Shown here: positions 1 through 9,183 of the stretch, one piece after another
Layout of the letters: every line of letters starts with the position of its first letter
Position numbering within the stretch: the stretch's first letter is position 1
Source of the DNA: Sphingobacteriaceae bacterium
Lineage (GTDB): Bacteria; Bacteroidota; Bacteroidia; Sphingobacteriales; Sphingobacteriaceae
Assembly: GCA_947479815.1 (NCBI GenBank)
Contig: CANKAT010000009.1
Coordinates: forward strand, 1-63,574
DNA: 63,574 nucleotides
Direction of reading: 5' to 3'
Position numbers and translations under genes: made by a program
The notes under the pieces: model-generated
Seen by the model: the letters and a program-made list of their open reading frames with translations, nothing else
What the model was told of the DNA's origin: nothing
Database searches by the model: none

Positions 1-1
1 A

Positions 2-229
2 GGTAAAAGTCTTCCTATTTTGGGTAATGATGATAGAACCGCTGATTTTAATTATATTAAACATTTCGTTCTAGATATTGAATCACCAAGACTAAGATAT
101 GCTCCTTCTGATAAAAAAATCGGCGAAAAATATGGTTTAGAATGGGCAGAAAGGTTCCATTATATTGGGCCAATTCATTCCAATCAAGATGATTATATAG
201 CCAAAAATGCGGTCCCACTTAAAAAATAA
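2..229 (+). CDS. C-terminal end of an unidentified protein (cut by window start)
   Basis: The frame is open from base 2 to the stop at 227-229, so these 75 residues are the tail of a gene that begins outside the window; the TTG at 20 is internal and not a credible start. The fragment is hydrophilic, rich in Asp, Tyr and Lys, with no membrane segment. I do not recognise the family. It ends only 9 bases before the amidohydrolase at 239 on the same strand, so it is probably the preceding gene of the same operon, and the catabolic island therefore extends further left than this window shows. Confidence 0.6.
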   Translation, partial: GKSLPILGNDDRTADFNYIKHFVLDIESPRLRYAPSDKKIGEKYGLEWAERFHYIGPIHSNQDDYIAKNAVPLKK

Positions 230-238
230 CTTTTTACA

Positions 239-1480
239 ATGTTCAATCTAAAACGTCTGCTATACCTATTCATTGTTATATGTAGCTCTTCGGTATCTGC
301 TCAGCAGAGCAGTAAACTTTATGGTATCATTATCAAAGGCGGGCATATTATTGATCCCAAGAACAATATTGATGATGTGCTGGATATAGCCCTCAATGAC
401 GGTAAAGTAGCGCTAATTGCCAAAAATATCAATGCTGATCAGGGTACTCAGGTGGTAGATGCCGCCGGAATGTATGTTGCACCAGGCTTAATTGATATTC
501 ATTCCCGTTTGGGATATACTCTCCCTGATGGCTATACTTTTAGAGTTGGGGTAACAACAATTGTTGATGCTGGAGATTCTGATTATGAATCATTTGCTAA
601 TTTTAAGAAGCAGATTATTGATAAATCAGGTACCCGGGTTTTAGCTTTTCTGAATATAAAGGGAGATGGATACAAAGGTGGTGCTTATGAAAAAAGCACA
701 GGTGATAAAATCGCCTCGGCATCAGCTAAGCTTGCTTTGGCCAATAAAGAAATCGTTGGTTTTAAAATTGATTTTGTTGGTCCCGACTGGACTCCTGTAG
801 ACCGCGGCGTTGAGGCAGGAAATTTGGCTAATATGCCAATCATGTTAGATGGGGGGCGTAATCATCCATATCCATCGCTTGAAATCTTATTTACCAAACA
901 TATGCGCCCAGGCGATATATATACACACACGTATACAATTATTGAAGATATCAATGCCCGGGATATGATCGTTGATCAGCAGACTAACTTGATAAGGCCC
1001 TCTTTTCTGGATGCGCAGAAGCGTGGTATAATTTTCGACGTAGGGCATGGTTCTGCTTTCAGATTTTCTAATGCTATCCCTGCAATGAAGGCCGGTTTTG
1101 TGCCAAATACAATTAGTACTGATCTTTCATCTGGTAGTACAAACGCATTCATGAAGGATATGATGAATGTAATGTCTAAGTTTCTTGCTATGGGAATGAG
1201 CTTGAAGGAGGTAGTTAAAGCAAGTACATGGAGCCCAGCAATGGCAATTAAAAGAGAAGAGCTTGGTCATCTTTCACCAGGCGCAGTAGCAGATCTGGTT
1301 GTGTTTAGCCTCAGAAAAGGAAAGTTCGGTTTTTATGAAACCGCAGGTTTTAAAATGAATGGCACCAAAAAATTTGAATGTGAAATGACCATCAAAGATG
1401 GTAGAATAGTATATGACCTAAATGGGATTGCAACTCCACTGAATAACTTTTTTCGTGAAGGGAACCAATTTAGGTGGTGA
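239..1480 (+). CDS. Exported COG3964-type amidohydrolase paralog 1, metal site degenerate
   Basis: A 413-residue protein with a Sec signal peptide (about residues 1-22, ending VSAQQ) followed by an amidohydrolase-superfamily TIM barrel. Family hallmarks are visible: KGGHIIDPKNN at the N-terminal beta-sandwich, APGLIDIH at strand 1, and FDVGHG near strand 6. COG3964 enzymes are often mis-annotated as dihydroorotase; characterised members hydrolyse acetyl-(R)-mandelate and N-acetyl-D-amino acids. This copy is odd. The strand-1 HxH metal motif reads H88-S-R90, the loop after it is about 13 residues shorter than in the three paralogs here, and the KVAH and DLH motifs of the others read KID and DLS. 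The THT and DVGHG histidines and the DL aspartate remain. It may be mononuclear, changed in function or inactive. It is followed by its usual PLP-enzyme partner at 1615. Confidence 0.85.
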   Translation: MFNLKRLLYLFIVICSSSVSAQQSSKLYGIIIKGGHIIDPKNNIDDVLDIALNDGKVALIAKNINADQGTQVVDAAGMYVAPGLIDIHSRLGYTLPDGYTFRVGVTTIVDAGDSDYESFANFKKQIIDKSGTRVLAFLNIKGDGYKGGAYEKSTGDKIASASAKLALANKEIVGFKIDFVGPDWTPVDRGVEAGNLANMPIMLDGGRNHPYPSLEILFTKHMRPGDIYTHTYTIIEDINARDMIVDQQTNLIRPSFLDAQKRGIIFDVGHGSAFRFSNAIPAMKAGFVPNTISTDLSSGSTNAFMKDMMNVMSKFLAMGMSLKEVVKASTWSPAMAIKREELGHLSPGAVADLVVFSLRKGKFGFYETAGFKMNGTKKFECEMTIKDGRIVYDLNGIATPLNNFFREGNQFRW

Positions 1481-1614
1481 TTTATAATTTGATTATGATT
1501 AATAAAGGCTGTACAAAAACTTGAAACAGAGCTAAATCTCAAAATCGCAAACTTGAACAGGATTTACAATAAGGTATAGGATACCAAATAAATTAATATT
1601 AAGCTGATTTTTAA

Positions 1615-3270
1615 ATGAAACGAAGAGAAATTATTAAAGGCCTTACTTTATTGCCTTTTGCTGGAAGTGCTGCAGCTTCACCATTGAACAATCTTTCTAC
1701 ACATCCGAATGGGCTTCAGAGCCATATAAATGATGGTTTTGCCATTATTGATGAAGACATGGTAAAAAGGGGAGAGAACTTGCTTAAATCTATTGGTGTT
1801 GAGCCTTTTGTAAATTGCAAAGGAACAAATACCATCATGGGTGGTTCTGTTGTTAGACCAGAAGTAAAGTTAGCTATGGACTCGGTTTCAACGTTGAATG
1901 TTCAGATGGATGAACTGGCTTTTGGAATTGGGAAAAGGTTGGCAGAACTAACGGGTGCTCAATGGGGTATTGTTACGGCAGGTTGTGCAGCCGGCATCAA
2001 GATGGTTACTGCAGCTAGCCTTACTGGTGGTGATCCTGAAAAACTATTGAGGATTCCGGACTTGACTGGATTTGCAAAATCTGAAGTGATTATTCCACTA
2101 TCCTCCCGTAATGTGTATGATCATGCCGTCAGGAATACCGGTGTGAAAGTAATTACGGTGAAAAGTCTGGATGAATTACAAAAGAGTATTAATTCCCGAA
2201 CTGCAATGATCTACATGACTCCTTCAGAAAAAGAGTTTTCGATTGCGAATGTTTCAAAAATTGCGCGCCCTTTAAATGTCCCGGTATTTGTTGATGCAGC
2301 ATCCTATATTCTTACATTTCCGGATGTTCATTTAGCTCAAGGTGCTGATGCTGTTGGGTACAGTGGAGGAAAAGGAATAAAGGCACCTGGTTGCTCCGGT
2401 TTAATTTTAGGGAGAAAAGATCTGTTAATGTCTGCTCATCAGGTAAATTCTCCACATCATGGTTTTGGTCGTGATAATAAGGTTGGTCGGGAAGAACATA
2501 TTGGTATGCTGGCTGCTGTTGAAGCAAGTGCAAGTCTTGATCATGCAAAAGAAATGAATTTATGGGTTTCTTATCTAGAAACCATAGGTAATAAGGTAGG
2601 GGTCATCGATGGAATTAAAACAACTATTACCCGGCCAGATCCTCAGTTATTGCATCATGTTACTCCATATTTACACATTAGATGGAATCCTGAAGTTCTT
2701 CATGTTACCGGGCAGGAGATTGCTGAGGAGCTAGGAACAATTGCGCCAAGAATAGCAGTTGCAGTTGGAAATGATGAGCCAGGCCTAACGGGTATTATGC
2801 TTGTTGGATACATGATGATTCCTGGAAATGATAAAGTTGCCGCGAAACGTATTTTTGAAGTTCTATCTAGAAAAAGACAGCCGAAGGTGATACCTGAAAT
2901 GAAGAATCCGGTGATGAATATGATTGGGAATTGGGATTTAGAAGTTGAATACTTTAGCAGTAAGGTTACGCAGCATTTATTTATTGATACTCAAGATGGA
3001 AACTGGATTACCGGGATTTTTAAAACAGACTTGTCAAGTAGACCGTTTTCAGGCAGTATAGATGGCAATGAGGTAAAAATTGTTTGTGAATATTTTGTGC
3101 CGGGAGATAGAATCCTCACAACCATGCAAGGGTATATTGAAGCTGGGGTTTTAACTGGTGAAATGGATTTTCATGAGTTTAACACGGCCAAATTCACAGC
3201 AAAAAAACATAAATCTACGCCAAATAAAAAGCCGATAGAATATCCAAAGCATCGCCCACAGTCAAGTTAG
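1615..3270 (+). CDS. Tat-exported SelA/DgaE-like PLP enzyme 1 with C-terminal beta domain
   Basis: A 551-residue fold-type I PLP enzyme of the SelA/D-glucosaminate-6-phosphate ammonia-lyase (DgaE) family. The start gives MKRREIIKGL, a twin-arginine signal followed by a hydrophobic stretch, so the folded holoenzyme is predicted to act in the periplasm. The body (about 40-425) has VFVDAA with Asp227, expected to hold the PLP ring nitrogen, and SGGK with Lys253 as the Schiff-base lysine. From about residue 433 an extra domain of roughly 105 residues begins at NWDLEVEYF; it looks all-beta and lipocalin-like, and is shared only with the PLP enzyme at 5439. DgaE-type enzymes eliminate ammonia from a 2-amino acid to give a 2-keto acid; the substrate here is unknown. 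It lies 134 bases after the amidohydrolase and before a RidA gene, which suits amino-acid elimination. Confidence 0.85.
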   Translation: MKRREIIKGLTLLPFAGSAAASPLNNLSTHPNGLQSHINDGFAIIDEDMVKRGENLLKSIGVEPFVNCKGTNTIMGGSVVRPEVKLAMDSVSTLNVQMDELAFGIGKRLAELTGAQWGIVTAGCAAGIKMVTAASLTGGDPEKLLRIPDLTGFAKSEVIIPLSSRNVYDHAVRNTGVKVITVKSLDELQKSINSRTAMIYMTPSEKEFSIANVSKIARPLNVPVFVDAASYILTFPDVHLAQGADAVGYSGGKGIKAPGCSGLILGRKDLLMSAHQVNSPHHGFGRDNKVGREEHIGMLAAVEASASLDHAKEMNLWVSYLETIGNKVGVIDGIKTTITRPDPQLLHHVTPYLHIRWNPEVLHVTGQEIAEELGTIAPRIAVAVGNDEPGLTGIMLVGYMMIPGNDKVAAKRIFEVLSRKRQPKVIPEMKNPVMNMIGNWDLEVEYFSSKVTQHLFIDTQDGNWITGIFKTDLSSRPFSGSIDGNEVKIVCEYFVPGDRILTTMQGYIEAGVLTGEMDFHEFNTAKFTAKKHKSTPNKKPIEYPKHRPQSS

Positions 3271-3412
3271 TACTTGATAATCAGTTTGTTTTGTTTTTTG
3301 TTTGCATTAGAATCTACCGAAAAGCTTTATATTGGTTTTTCAACCTTTCGTAAAATATTTTTGTGCAAGGGCTAACGTTAAAAATAATATTAACCATTCA
3401 AAAACTAAAAAA

Positions 3413-3880
3413 ATGAAAACAGAAAGAAGATCAGTATTAAAGAAATTAGTTGCTTCTATTGCAGGTATTGCAGGATTTGGTATGGCCGCAAATGCCAATA
3501 CTGCTATCTTAACTCCTGAAAAGGAAGTTGGAAAGATTACAGAGTTTCAGGACGTGCCAATGTTTTCAAGTTATACCATACATGGTAACATGGTTTATCT
3601 TTCGGGTAAAGGTGCACACACTGCGCCATTTGAAATCAAAAATCATACGGAAATTGTTTTGAAGCGAATTGAAGAGGATTTGATAAAAGCAGGGTCTTCT
3701 ATGGAAAAGGTGTTAAAGGTAAATGTATATCTTAATGATTTTGCTGATTACAAGGGCATGAATGAGGTATACAAAGGACGTTTTGGAAGTAAGCCACCGG
3801 CTCGAACTACAGTTGCTGTTGCAAAAGGTGGTATTCCTGGAGATTCTATCGTTGAAATGGATGTAATTGCTTATATCTAA
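3413..3880 (+). CDS. Tat-exported RidA-family enamine/imine deaminase
   Basis: RidA/YjgF/UK114 protein, 155 residues from the ATG at 3413. The frame is open upstream to 3332, but the residues it would add do not resemble a protein start, whereas MKTERRSVLKKL at 3413 is a clear twin-arginine signal followed by a hydrophobic segment. The RidA domain carries PPARTTVAVA with the catalytic arginine and IVEMDVIAYI with the conserved glutamate, so it should be active. RidA hydrolyses reactive enamines and imines such as 2-aminoacrylate, the intermediates released by PLP-dependent elimination, to 2-oxo acids. Its export beside an exported PLP enzyme suggests the same chemistry outside the cytoplasm. 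Canonical RidA is cytosolic and shorter, with no signal peptide. Confidence 0.88.
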   Translation: MKTERRSVLKKLVASIAGIAGFGMAANANTAILTPEKEVGKITEFQDVPMFSSYTIHGNMVYLSGKGAHTAPFEIKNHTEIVLKRIEEDLIKAGSSMEKVLKVNVYLNDFADYKGMNEVYKGRFGSKPPARTTVAVAKGGIPGDSIVEMDVIAYI

Positions 3881-4099
3881 TTGCATTCTTGTAGGGATTA
3901 CGATTTGCTGACCACCGTCTGCGGAGCTCTGCTGAACAGGTTCAGGTACTTGCTAATAAATAAGCCTGTCATTTATTGAATTGTTAAGCTTTTTGAAATG
4001 CTTAGCCTCTGACTGTTTCGCTAGAGTAGTTGATTAATTACATAATGAACAAAATATTTTGCTATTAATTATTGACCTTATTCATTTTAAATCAAGTAT

Positions 4100-5374
4100 A
4101 TGAATTCAAAAATTGTCCGCTCTTTTATACCGCTCATAGTATGGGCCTTAACGTGTGTTTCATCGGTCCTGTATGGTCAGAATTATGATATACTTCTCAA
4201 GGGCGGCCAAGTAATCGATCCAAAGAATAAAATCAATGAAAAAATGGATGTCGCCATTAGTCAGGGGAAAATAATCCGTGTTGCATCAAATATTCCTTCT
4301 GCTTCTGCAAAAAAGGTAATTGATGTAAGTGGCTTATATGTTTCACCTGGGCTTATAGATATTCACGTGCATGTATTTGCCGGTACAAACAAAGAGCAAC
4401 ACTATATGGATGGTCCGAATTCCCTTCCGCCAGATGGATTTACATTGAGATATGGAGTCACCACTGTGGTAGATGCAGGAAGTTCAGGTTGGAGGTCATT
4501 CCCTTTGTTTAAAAAGAATATTATTGATGAGTCGATAACACGGGTTCTCGCATTTTTGAATATAGTAGGCGATGGAATGGGTGCTAATGAACAAGATTCA
4601 ACCGACATGAGCCCAAGAATGGCAGCCCGCTTTGCTGAATACTATAAAGATGATATTGTAGGATTTAAGGTTGCACATTACAATGGATTGCAGTCCATTC
4701 CGGTTGATAGTGCGGTTATGGCCGGTAAGCTTTCAAATAAACCTGTCATGATTGATTGGAGGGGCCTGCCGCCATCAAATTCACTTGAGAGCCTTCTGAT
4801 GAAACACCTGCGTCCAAGCGATATTTTAACCCATATGTATCATGCGGGAAAGCGGTCGCCATCTTCGCCGTTCTATAAGGAAGCTTTGGTAGATCAAAAT
4901 GGGAAGGTTAAACAGTATGTTTTCGATGCACAGAATAGGGGAGTGATTTTCGATGTAGGCCATGGAGGCAACGGCTTTGTATACTCTCAGGCAATGCCGG
5001 CTCTTAAGCAGGGTCTTTATCCAAATTCTATCAGTTCAGATTTACATACAGGAAATATGAATGCAGGTATGAAAGACATGAATAATATCATGTCTAAATT
5101 TCTGAATATGGGGATGACTCTAAATGATGTAATTCTAAAGTCTACCTGGAATCCTGCACAATATATCAAGAGAACAGAGCTCGGACATTTAAGTGTTGGA
5201 TCTGAAGCAGATATTGCTGTATTAAGTCTAAAAAAAGGAGATTTTGGGTATATTGATTCTCATGGATTTGTTATGAAGGGAGCGCAAAAGCTAGAAACCG
5301 AATTAACCATACGGGCTGGAAAAATTGTGTGGGATCTAAATGGACGCAGTGCCATGAAAGTGGAACCGAACTAG
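4100..5374 (+). CDS. Exported COG3964-type amidohydrolase paralog 2, intact metal site
   Basis: A 424-residue amidohydrolase with an N-terminal Sec signal (hydrophobic region about 8-24, ending LYGQ). The predicted metal-site motifs are complete: H89-V-H91 on strand 1, FKVAH on strand 4 (Lys that is often carboxylated in this superfamily), THM on strand 5, FDVGH288G on strand 6 and SSDLH on strand 8. It is expected to hydrolyse an N-acyl or O-acyl D-type substrate in the periplasm, by analogy with characterised COG3964 members. It starts a repeated amidohydrolase/PLP-enzyme module with the gene at 5439, which parallels 239/1615. The 219-base gap before it shows no promoter match. Confidence 0.88.
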   Translation: MNSKIVRSFIPLIVWALTCVSSVLYGQNYDILLKGGQVIDPKNKINEKMDVAISQGKIIRVASNIPSASAKKVIDVSGLYVSPGLIDIHVHVFAGTNKEQHYMDGPNSLPPDGFTLRYGVTTVVDAGSSGWRSFPLFKKNIIDESITRVLAFLNIVGDGMGANEQDSTDMSPRMAARFAEYYKDDIVGFKVAHYNGLQSIPVDSAVMAGKLSNKPVMIDWRGLPPSNSLESLLMKHLRPSDILTHMYHAGKRSPSSPFYKEALVDQNGKVKQYVFDAQNRGVIFDVGHGGNGFVYSQAMPALKQGLYPNSISSDLHTGNMNAGMKDMNNIMSKFLNMGMTLNDVILKSTWNPAQYIKRTELGHLSVGSEADIAVLSLKKGDFGYIDSHGFVMKGAQKLETELTIRAGKIVWDLNGRSAMKVEPN

Positions 5375-5438
5375 AGTTTAAACGAAATAATAGACGAATA
5401 GCTCATAAAAATTGTTAATATAATATCGTATTGAAATT

Positions 5439-7103
5439 ATGAAACGTAGAGATATAATTAAGGGTTTGACCTTGCTCCCTTTTGCTTCAAGTGCATCAGA
5501 ACTGAAGGCTGAAGCTTCTCAGAATAAAAATGGATTTGCTTTTTTATCTGAAGTATCTAAAATTCCTGATACCGAACTGGCTGAAAGAGGTCATAAAATT
5601 CTAAAATCTATTGGGGTTGAGCCTTTTATTAATTGCAAAGGCACGAATACCATTATGGGAGGCTCGGTATCTAGGCCAGAAGTAAGGCTTGCGATGGAGG
5701 CAGTTTCTACTCTCAATGTACAAATGGATGAATTGGTAGAAGGAGTAGGTAAGCGTCTTGCAGAGTTAAGTGGCGCTGAGTGGGGGCTGGTAACCTCTGG
5801 TGCAGCCGCCGGAATCAAGCTTTGTACTTTTGCCTGTTTATCGGGTGGTAATCCCGAAAAACTTGTTCGGATGCCTGATCTTACTGGATTTGAAAAAACA
5901 GAGGTAATCATTCCAACAGCTATGCGCACGGTTTATGATCAGGCGATCAGAAGCACAGGAGCTAAAGTTATAATGGTTGATAGTGAAGACGATCTCAGAA
6001 AGAAAATTGGTCCTCAAACCGCTATGATTTATATTGATGCTGAGAAGGAATCCTTTTTACCACTAGAGATTATTTCCAAAATTGCAAAACCTTTGAATGT
6101 TCCAATTTTTGTGGATGCCGCCGCGCATATACTTACCTTTCCGAATGTGCATTTGACAAGAGGTGCAGACGTGGTTGCATTTAGCGGAGGAAAGGGTCTT
6201 AAGGCACCTGGTAGTTGCGGCCTTTTATTAGGAAGGAAAGATTTACTAATGTCTACATGGCAGGCAGCAGCTCCGCATCATGGTCCAGGACGAGATAATA
6301 AAGTTGCTCGTGAGGAGCATATTGGTATGCTTGCAGCAGTTGAAACTTGGGTCCAAATGGATCATAAAAATGAAATGCAAAACTGGGTAAACTGGCTAGA
6401 GTACATTGGCAAACAGGCTTCAACAGTAAAAGGGGTTAGTTTCCGTATCAGAATGCCTGATCCCAAATTACTTCATCATGTTACTCCTTATTTATTCATT
6501 ACCTGGAATCCCGATGAACTTCATGTTACAGGCCAGGAGGTATCTGAAGAATTAGGTAATACCTTTCCTAGGGTGGGGGTTGCGATATATAAAGATGAAC
6601 CCGGATTGACGGGCATCAGTTTGGTTGGATACATGATGGTTCCAGGAGATGACAAATTAGCCGCTTCTAGAATTAGGGATGTTATTGCAAGGAAAAGAAG
6701 TCCGAAACCTACTGTAACTATGAAAGCCCCATCCGTAAATATGCTGGGACGCTGGGATCTTGAAGTGCAATTCTATAACAGTTATGAAATGCAACATTTA
6801 TTTATTGATCAGCAGGATGGGAATTATTTCTCAGGAGTGCATAGATCAAATTTTTCGGAGCGTGAAATAAATGGCACAATTGAAGGAAATGAGATAAAAA
6901 TGCAAAGTACGTGGGTAATTCCAGGTGATAGGATTCAAACCACATTCAAGGCCATAGTTAATGCTGAAACATTTTCTGGGGATATTGATATGCATGAATT
7001 TCTTTCTGCTAAATTCAGTGCCAAAAAAGCTAAATCTGAAATTGTCAAAAAGCCTATAATTTATCCAAATGGAAGACCACAAGGAGGGAGTTTTTTAATT
7101 TAG
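5439..7103 (+). CDS. Tat-exported SelA/DgaE-like PLP enzyme 2 with C-terminal beta domain
   Basis: A 554-residue paralog of the protein at 1615, alignable end to end. The Tat signal is MKRRDIIKGLTLLPFAS. The catalytic body contains a VDAAAH aspartate motif and SGGK with Lys252 as the Schiff-base lysine. The C-terminal domain starts near residue 432 with RWDLEVQFYNS and ends with FSAKK, matching the extra domain of paralog 1. The role is predicted to be periplasmic elimination or deamination of an amino acid released by the amidohydrolase at 4100, 64 bases upstream. It ends the first part of the island; the next gene is a sigma factor. The assignment to the SelA/DgaE fold is firm, the reaction is not. 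Confidence 0.85.
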   Translation: MKRRDIIKGLTLLPFASSASELKAEASQNKNGFAFLSEVSKIPDTELAERGHKILKSIGVEPFINCKGTNTIMGGSVSRPEVRLAMEAVSTLNVQMDELVEGVGKRLAELSGAEWGLVTSGAAAGIKLCTFACLSGGNPEKLVRMPDLTGFEKTEVIIPTAMRTVYDQAIRSTGAKVIMVDSEDDLRKKIGPQTAMIYIDAEKESFLPLEIISKIAKPLNVPIFVDAAAHILTFPNVHLTRGADVVAFSGGKGLKAPGSCGLLLGRKDLLMSTWQAAAPHHGPGRDNKVAREEHIGMLAAVETWVQMDHKNEMQNWVNWLEYIGKQASTVKGVSFRIRMPDPKLLHHVTPYLFITWNPDELHVTGQEVSEELGNTFPRVGVAIYKDEPGLTGISLVGYMMVPGDDKLAASRIRDVIARKRSPKPTVTMKAPSVNMLGRWDLEVQFYNSYEMQHLFIDQQDGNYFSGVHRSNFSEREINGTIEGNEIKMQSTWVIPGDRIQTTFKAIVNAETFSGDIDMHEFLSAKFSAKKAKSEIVKKPIIYPNGRPQGGSFLI

Positions 7104-7210
7104 GTTCTTTGAATTGTATTGAATTGCACAAATTCAGATCTTTTTTAGACCTTAATTTTTGTTTTTCAATGAAAGCTTCATTTTTTATATTAATATTTTG
7201 TTATTTAAAT

Positions 7211-7227
7211 AATACTATATTAGTATT
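7211..7227. promoter_or_regulatory. Short palindrome upstream of the FecI-type sigma gene
   Basis: AATACTA-TAT-TAGTATT is a perfect 7-bp inverted repeat with a 3-base centre, in an extremely AT-rich gap (7104-7244), ending 17 bases before the proposed TTG start at 7245. It could be an operator, a weak hairpin, or chance in AT-rich DNA. Confidence 0.3.
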
Positions 7228-7244
7228 TAATAAAAAAAAATATC

Positions 7245-7796
7245 TTGAATTACAATTCTTCAACTGATCAAGAATTATTGGAATATCTGAAAAACGACAG
7301 TCAGGGAGCGTTTACAGAGATCTATAATAGATATTGGAAACAGTTACTTTCTGTTGCATATATTTTTTGCAAGGATAAATCTGTTTCACAGGATATTGTT
7401 CAGGAGATCTTTGCCAAATTATGGAGTAGACGAGCTGAACTGGATATCGAATACCTGAATACGTATCTTGCCTCCGCTGTCAGATTTTCAGTATTTAAAC
7501 TTATTTATAAGCAGAAAAGAAGACTAGAAATTGAATCTCAAAATTCCGAACTTGAATTATCTACACTCACAGAAGAACAGATTGATGCCCGGTTTATTCA
7601 GGAGTATATCAATAAAGTAGTAGAACAACTTCCAGACAAATGTAGAATTGTATTTAATTATAGTCGTAGCTGTGGCCTTTCTACCTCTGAAATTGCAATT
7701 GAGCTAGGAATATCCAAAAAAACAGTAGAAGGGTACCTCACTAAAGGATTAAAAACCATTCGGTTAAACCTTCGCAATGCAATGAACCTTTTCTAG
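7245..7796 (+). CDS. ECF sigma-70 factor, FecI family
   Basis: A 183-residue extracytoplasmic-function sigma factor. Region 2 is recognisable (FTEIYNRYWKQL, then DIVQEIFAKLWSRR) and region 4 has the helix-turn-helix TSEIAIELGISKKTVEGYL. The best start is TTG at 7245; no in-frame ATG lies close by and the next upstream codons are A/T homopolymer. With the FecR-type gene and the STN-domain SusC that follow, it should form a cell-surface signalling system: ligand at the outer-membrane transporter signals through FecR and releases this sigma factor to transcribe susCD and perhaps the flanking catabolic genes. Confidence 0.93.
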   Translation: MNYNSSTDQELLEYLKNDSQGAFTEIYNRYWKQLLSVAYIFCKDKSVSQDIVQEIFAKLWSRRAELDIEYLNTYLASAVRFSVFKLIYKQKRRLEIESQNSELELSTLTEEQIDARFIQEYINKVVEQLPDKCRIVFNYSRSCGLSTSEIAIELGISKKTVEGYLTKGLKTIRLNLRNAMNLF

Positions 7797-7895
7797 GTTA
7801 AATTAATTATCTCAACCATTTTTTTTTATTTTTTTTCAAGGGTGCTGGGCCAGTTAAGGCACTATACCTTATATACGCCAAAAGCTATAATTAAT

Positions 7896-9068
7896 ATGCG
7901 ACAAGTAGAAATCCGGAAACTAGTTGAAAAGTACCTTCATGACACCGCTACCAAGGAAGAAACTGAAAAGCTATTTCTATGGTATCGATCTGAAATGAAT
8001 GCAGATTCAAATTGGGATTTAGATGCTTTTGAGGATGAAGAGGACCTGAAATTATTTATTTTATCTAAAATTGACGTTCCCGATTTAATTGAAAAACAAA
8101 CACCAGTATATCGTAAATTTTATTATTTAGCCGCAGCGGCTAGTGTTGTCATTTTTATGGCAATTGGTTTGTATTTCTATAATAAGAATGATCAGACTTA
8201 TGCCACTCCTACTTCTGTAAAAGTAGCTGTAAAGCAAAAGGCAATTGATATTCAGCCGGGTACAAATAAAGCAATTCTTACACTTTCAAATGGAAAGAAA
8301 ATCATTCTTGACGATTCGCAAAACGAAGTTGTGATTAATGATGGTGGAATTAAAGTGCATAAGAATGCAAAAGGTATTATCGAATATACACTCAATAGCC
8401 TAGGAAAGGAACAAAATGAGAAAATTGAAGCTCAAACAGGATATAACACTATTCAGACCCCTATTGGCGGTAAATTTCAATTAACTCTTGCAGATGGCAG
8501 TAGAGTATGGCTTAACTCTGCATCTTCTTTACGTTTTCCAGTTTATTTTTCTGGAGACAATCGAACGGTTGAGTTGAAGGGAGAGGCATACTTTGAGGTT
8601 GCAAAGACCCAAAATAAAAAGTTTACGGTTCGCTCAGGAAATCAGACTGTTGAGGTGCTGGGTACTCATTTTAATATCAATGCCTATTCTGATGAGCCGG
8701 TTATAACAACTACGCTGATTGAAGGAGCTATTAGGGTTGTTGAATTAAATACTCAAAAATTTCAAATACTTAAACCTGGTGAACAATCAAAGGTTCATAA
8801 CGATATTAAAATACAAAAAAAAGATACTCAGGCTGATATAGCTTGGAAAGATGGTTACTTCTATTTTGAAAATTCAAGTATCGAAACAGTAATGCGACAG
8901 TTGGGAAGGTGGTACGGAATTACTGCCAGATATGAGTCTGTTTTGCCTCAACAGCATTTTGAAGGCGCCATATCAACTAATCTGACGCTATTAGAAGTGT
9001 TGGAAATACTTCAGAAAAGTAATGTCCACTTTAGTCTTGAAGGGAAGGAGGTCGTTGTTATGCCTTAA
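7896..9068 (+). CDS. FecR-family anti-sigma factor with DUF4974 domain
   Basis: 390 residues from the ATG at 7896 (MRQVEIRKLVEKYL); the frame is open upstream to 7842, but those codons lie in a pyrimidine-rich leader and look untranslated. The layout is standard: a short cytoplasmic N-terminal helical part that binds sigma, one membrane span near residues 75-96, a periplasmic FecR domain (about 183-280, with TPIGGKFQLTLADGSRVWLN and GEAYFEVAK), and a C-terminal DUF4974 (about 315-390). It lies 99 bases after the sigma gene and ahead of susC, and should relay the signal from the STN domain of that transporter. Confidence 0.93.
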   Translation: MRQVEIRKLVEKYLHDTATKEETEKLFLWYRSEMNADSNWDLDAFEDEEDLKLFILSKIDVPDLIEKQTPVYRKFYYLAAAASVVIFMAIGLYFYNKNDQTYATPTSVKVAVKQKAIDIQPGTNKAILTLSNGKKIILDDSQNEVVINDGGIKVHKNAKGIIEYTLNSLGKEQNEKIEAQTGYNTIQTPIGGKFQLTLADGSRVWLNSASSLRFPVYFSGDNRTVELKGEAYFEVAKTQNKKFTVRSGNQTVEVLGTHFNINAYSDEPVITTTLIEGAIRVVELNTQKFQILKPGEQSKVHNDIKIQKKDTQADIAWKDGYFYFENSSIETVMRQLGRWYGITARYESVLPQQHFEGAISTNLTLLEVLEILQKSNVHFSLEGKEVVVMP

Positions 9069-9094
9069 ACTTGAAAAGTAGAAGGCAGAAAAAA

Positions 9095-9131
9095 ACCAGA
9101 AGCGTTGACGCGCTCCTGGCCAAAGTCTGGT
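9095..9131 (+). other. Nested inverted repeats between fecR and susC
   Basis: The 5' leader of susC holds ACCAGA (9095-9100) paired with TCTGGT (9126-9131), and inside them CCAG/CTGG and AGCG/CGC-CT complementary segments around a TTGA loop. Two alternative hairpins are possible. There is no T-tract, so it is not a plain terminator; it may be a leader structure that sets the susC to fecR ratio. Confidence 0.35.
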
Positions 9132-9183
9132 CTTCTAATAAAAATATTGAGTTAGATTATTGATCACCAAACCAATCAAATTT

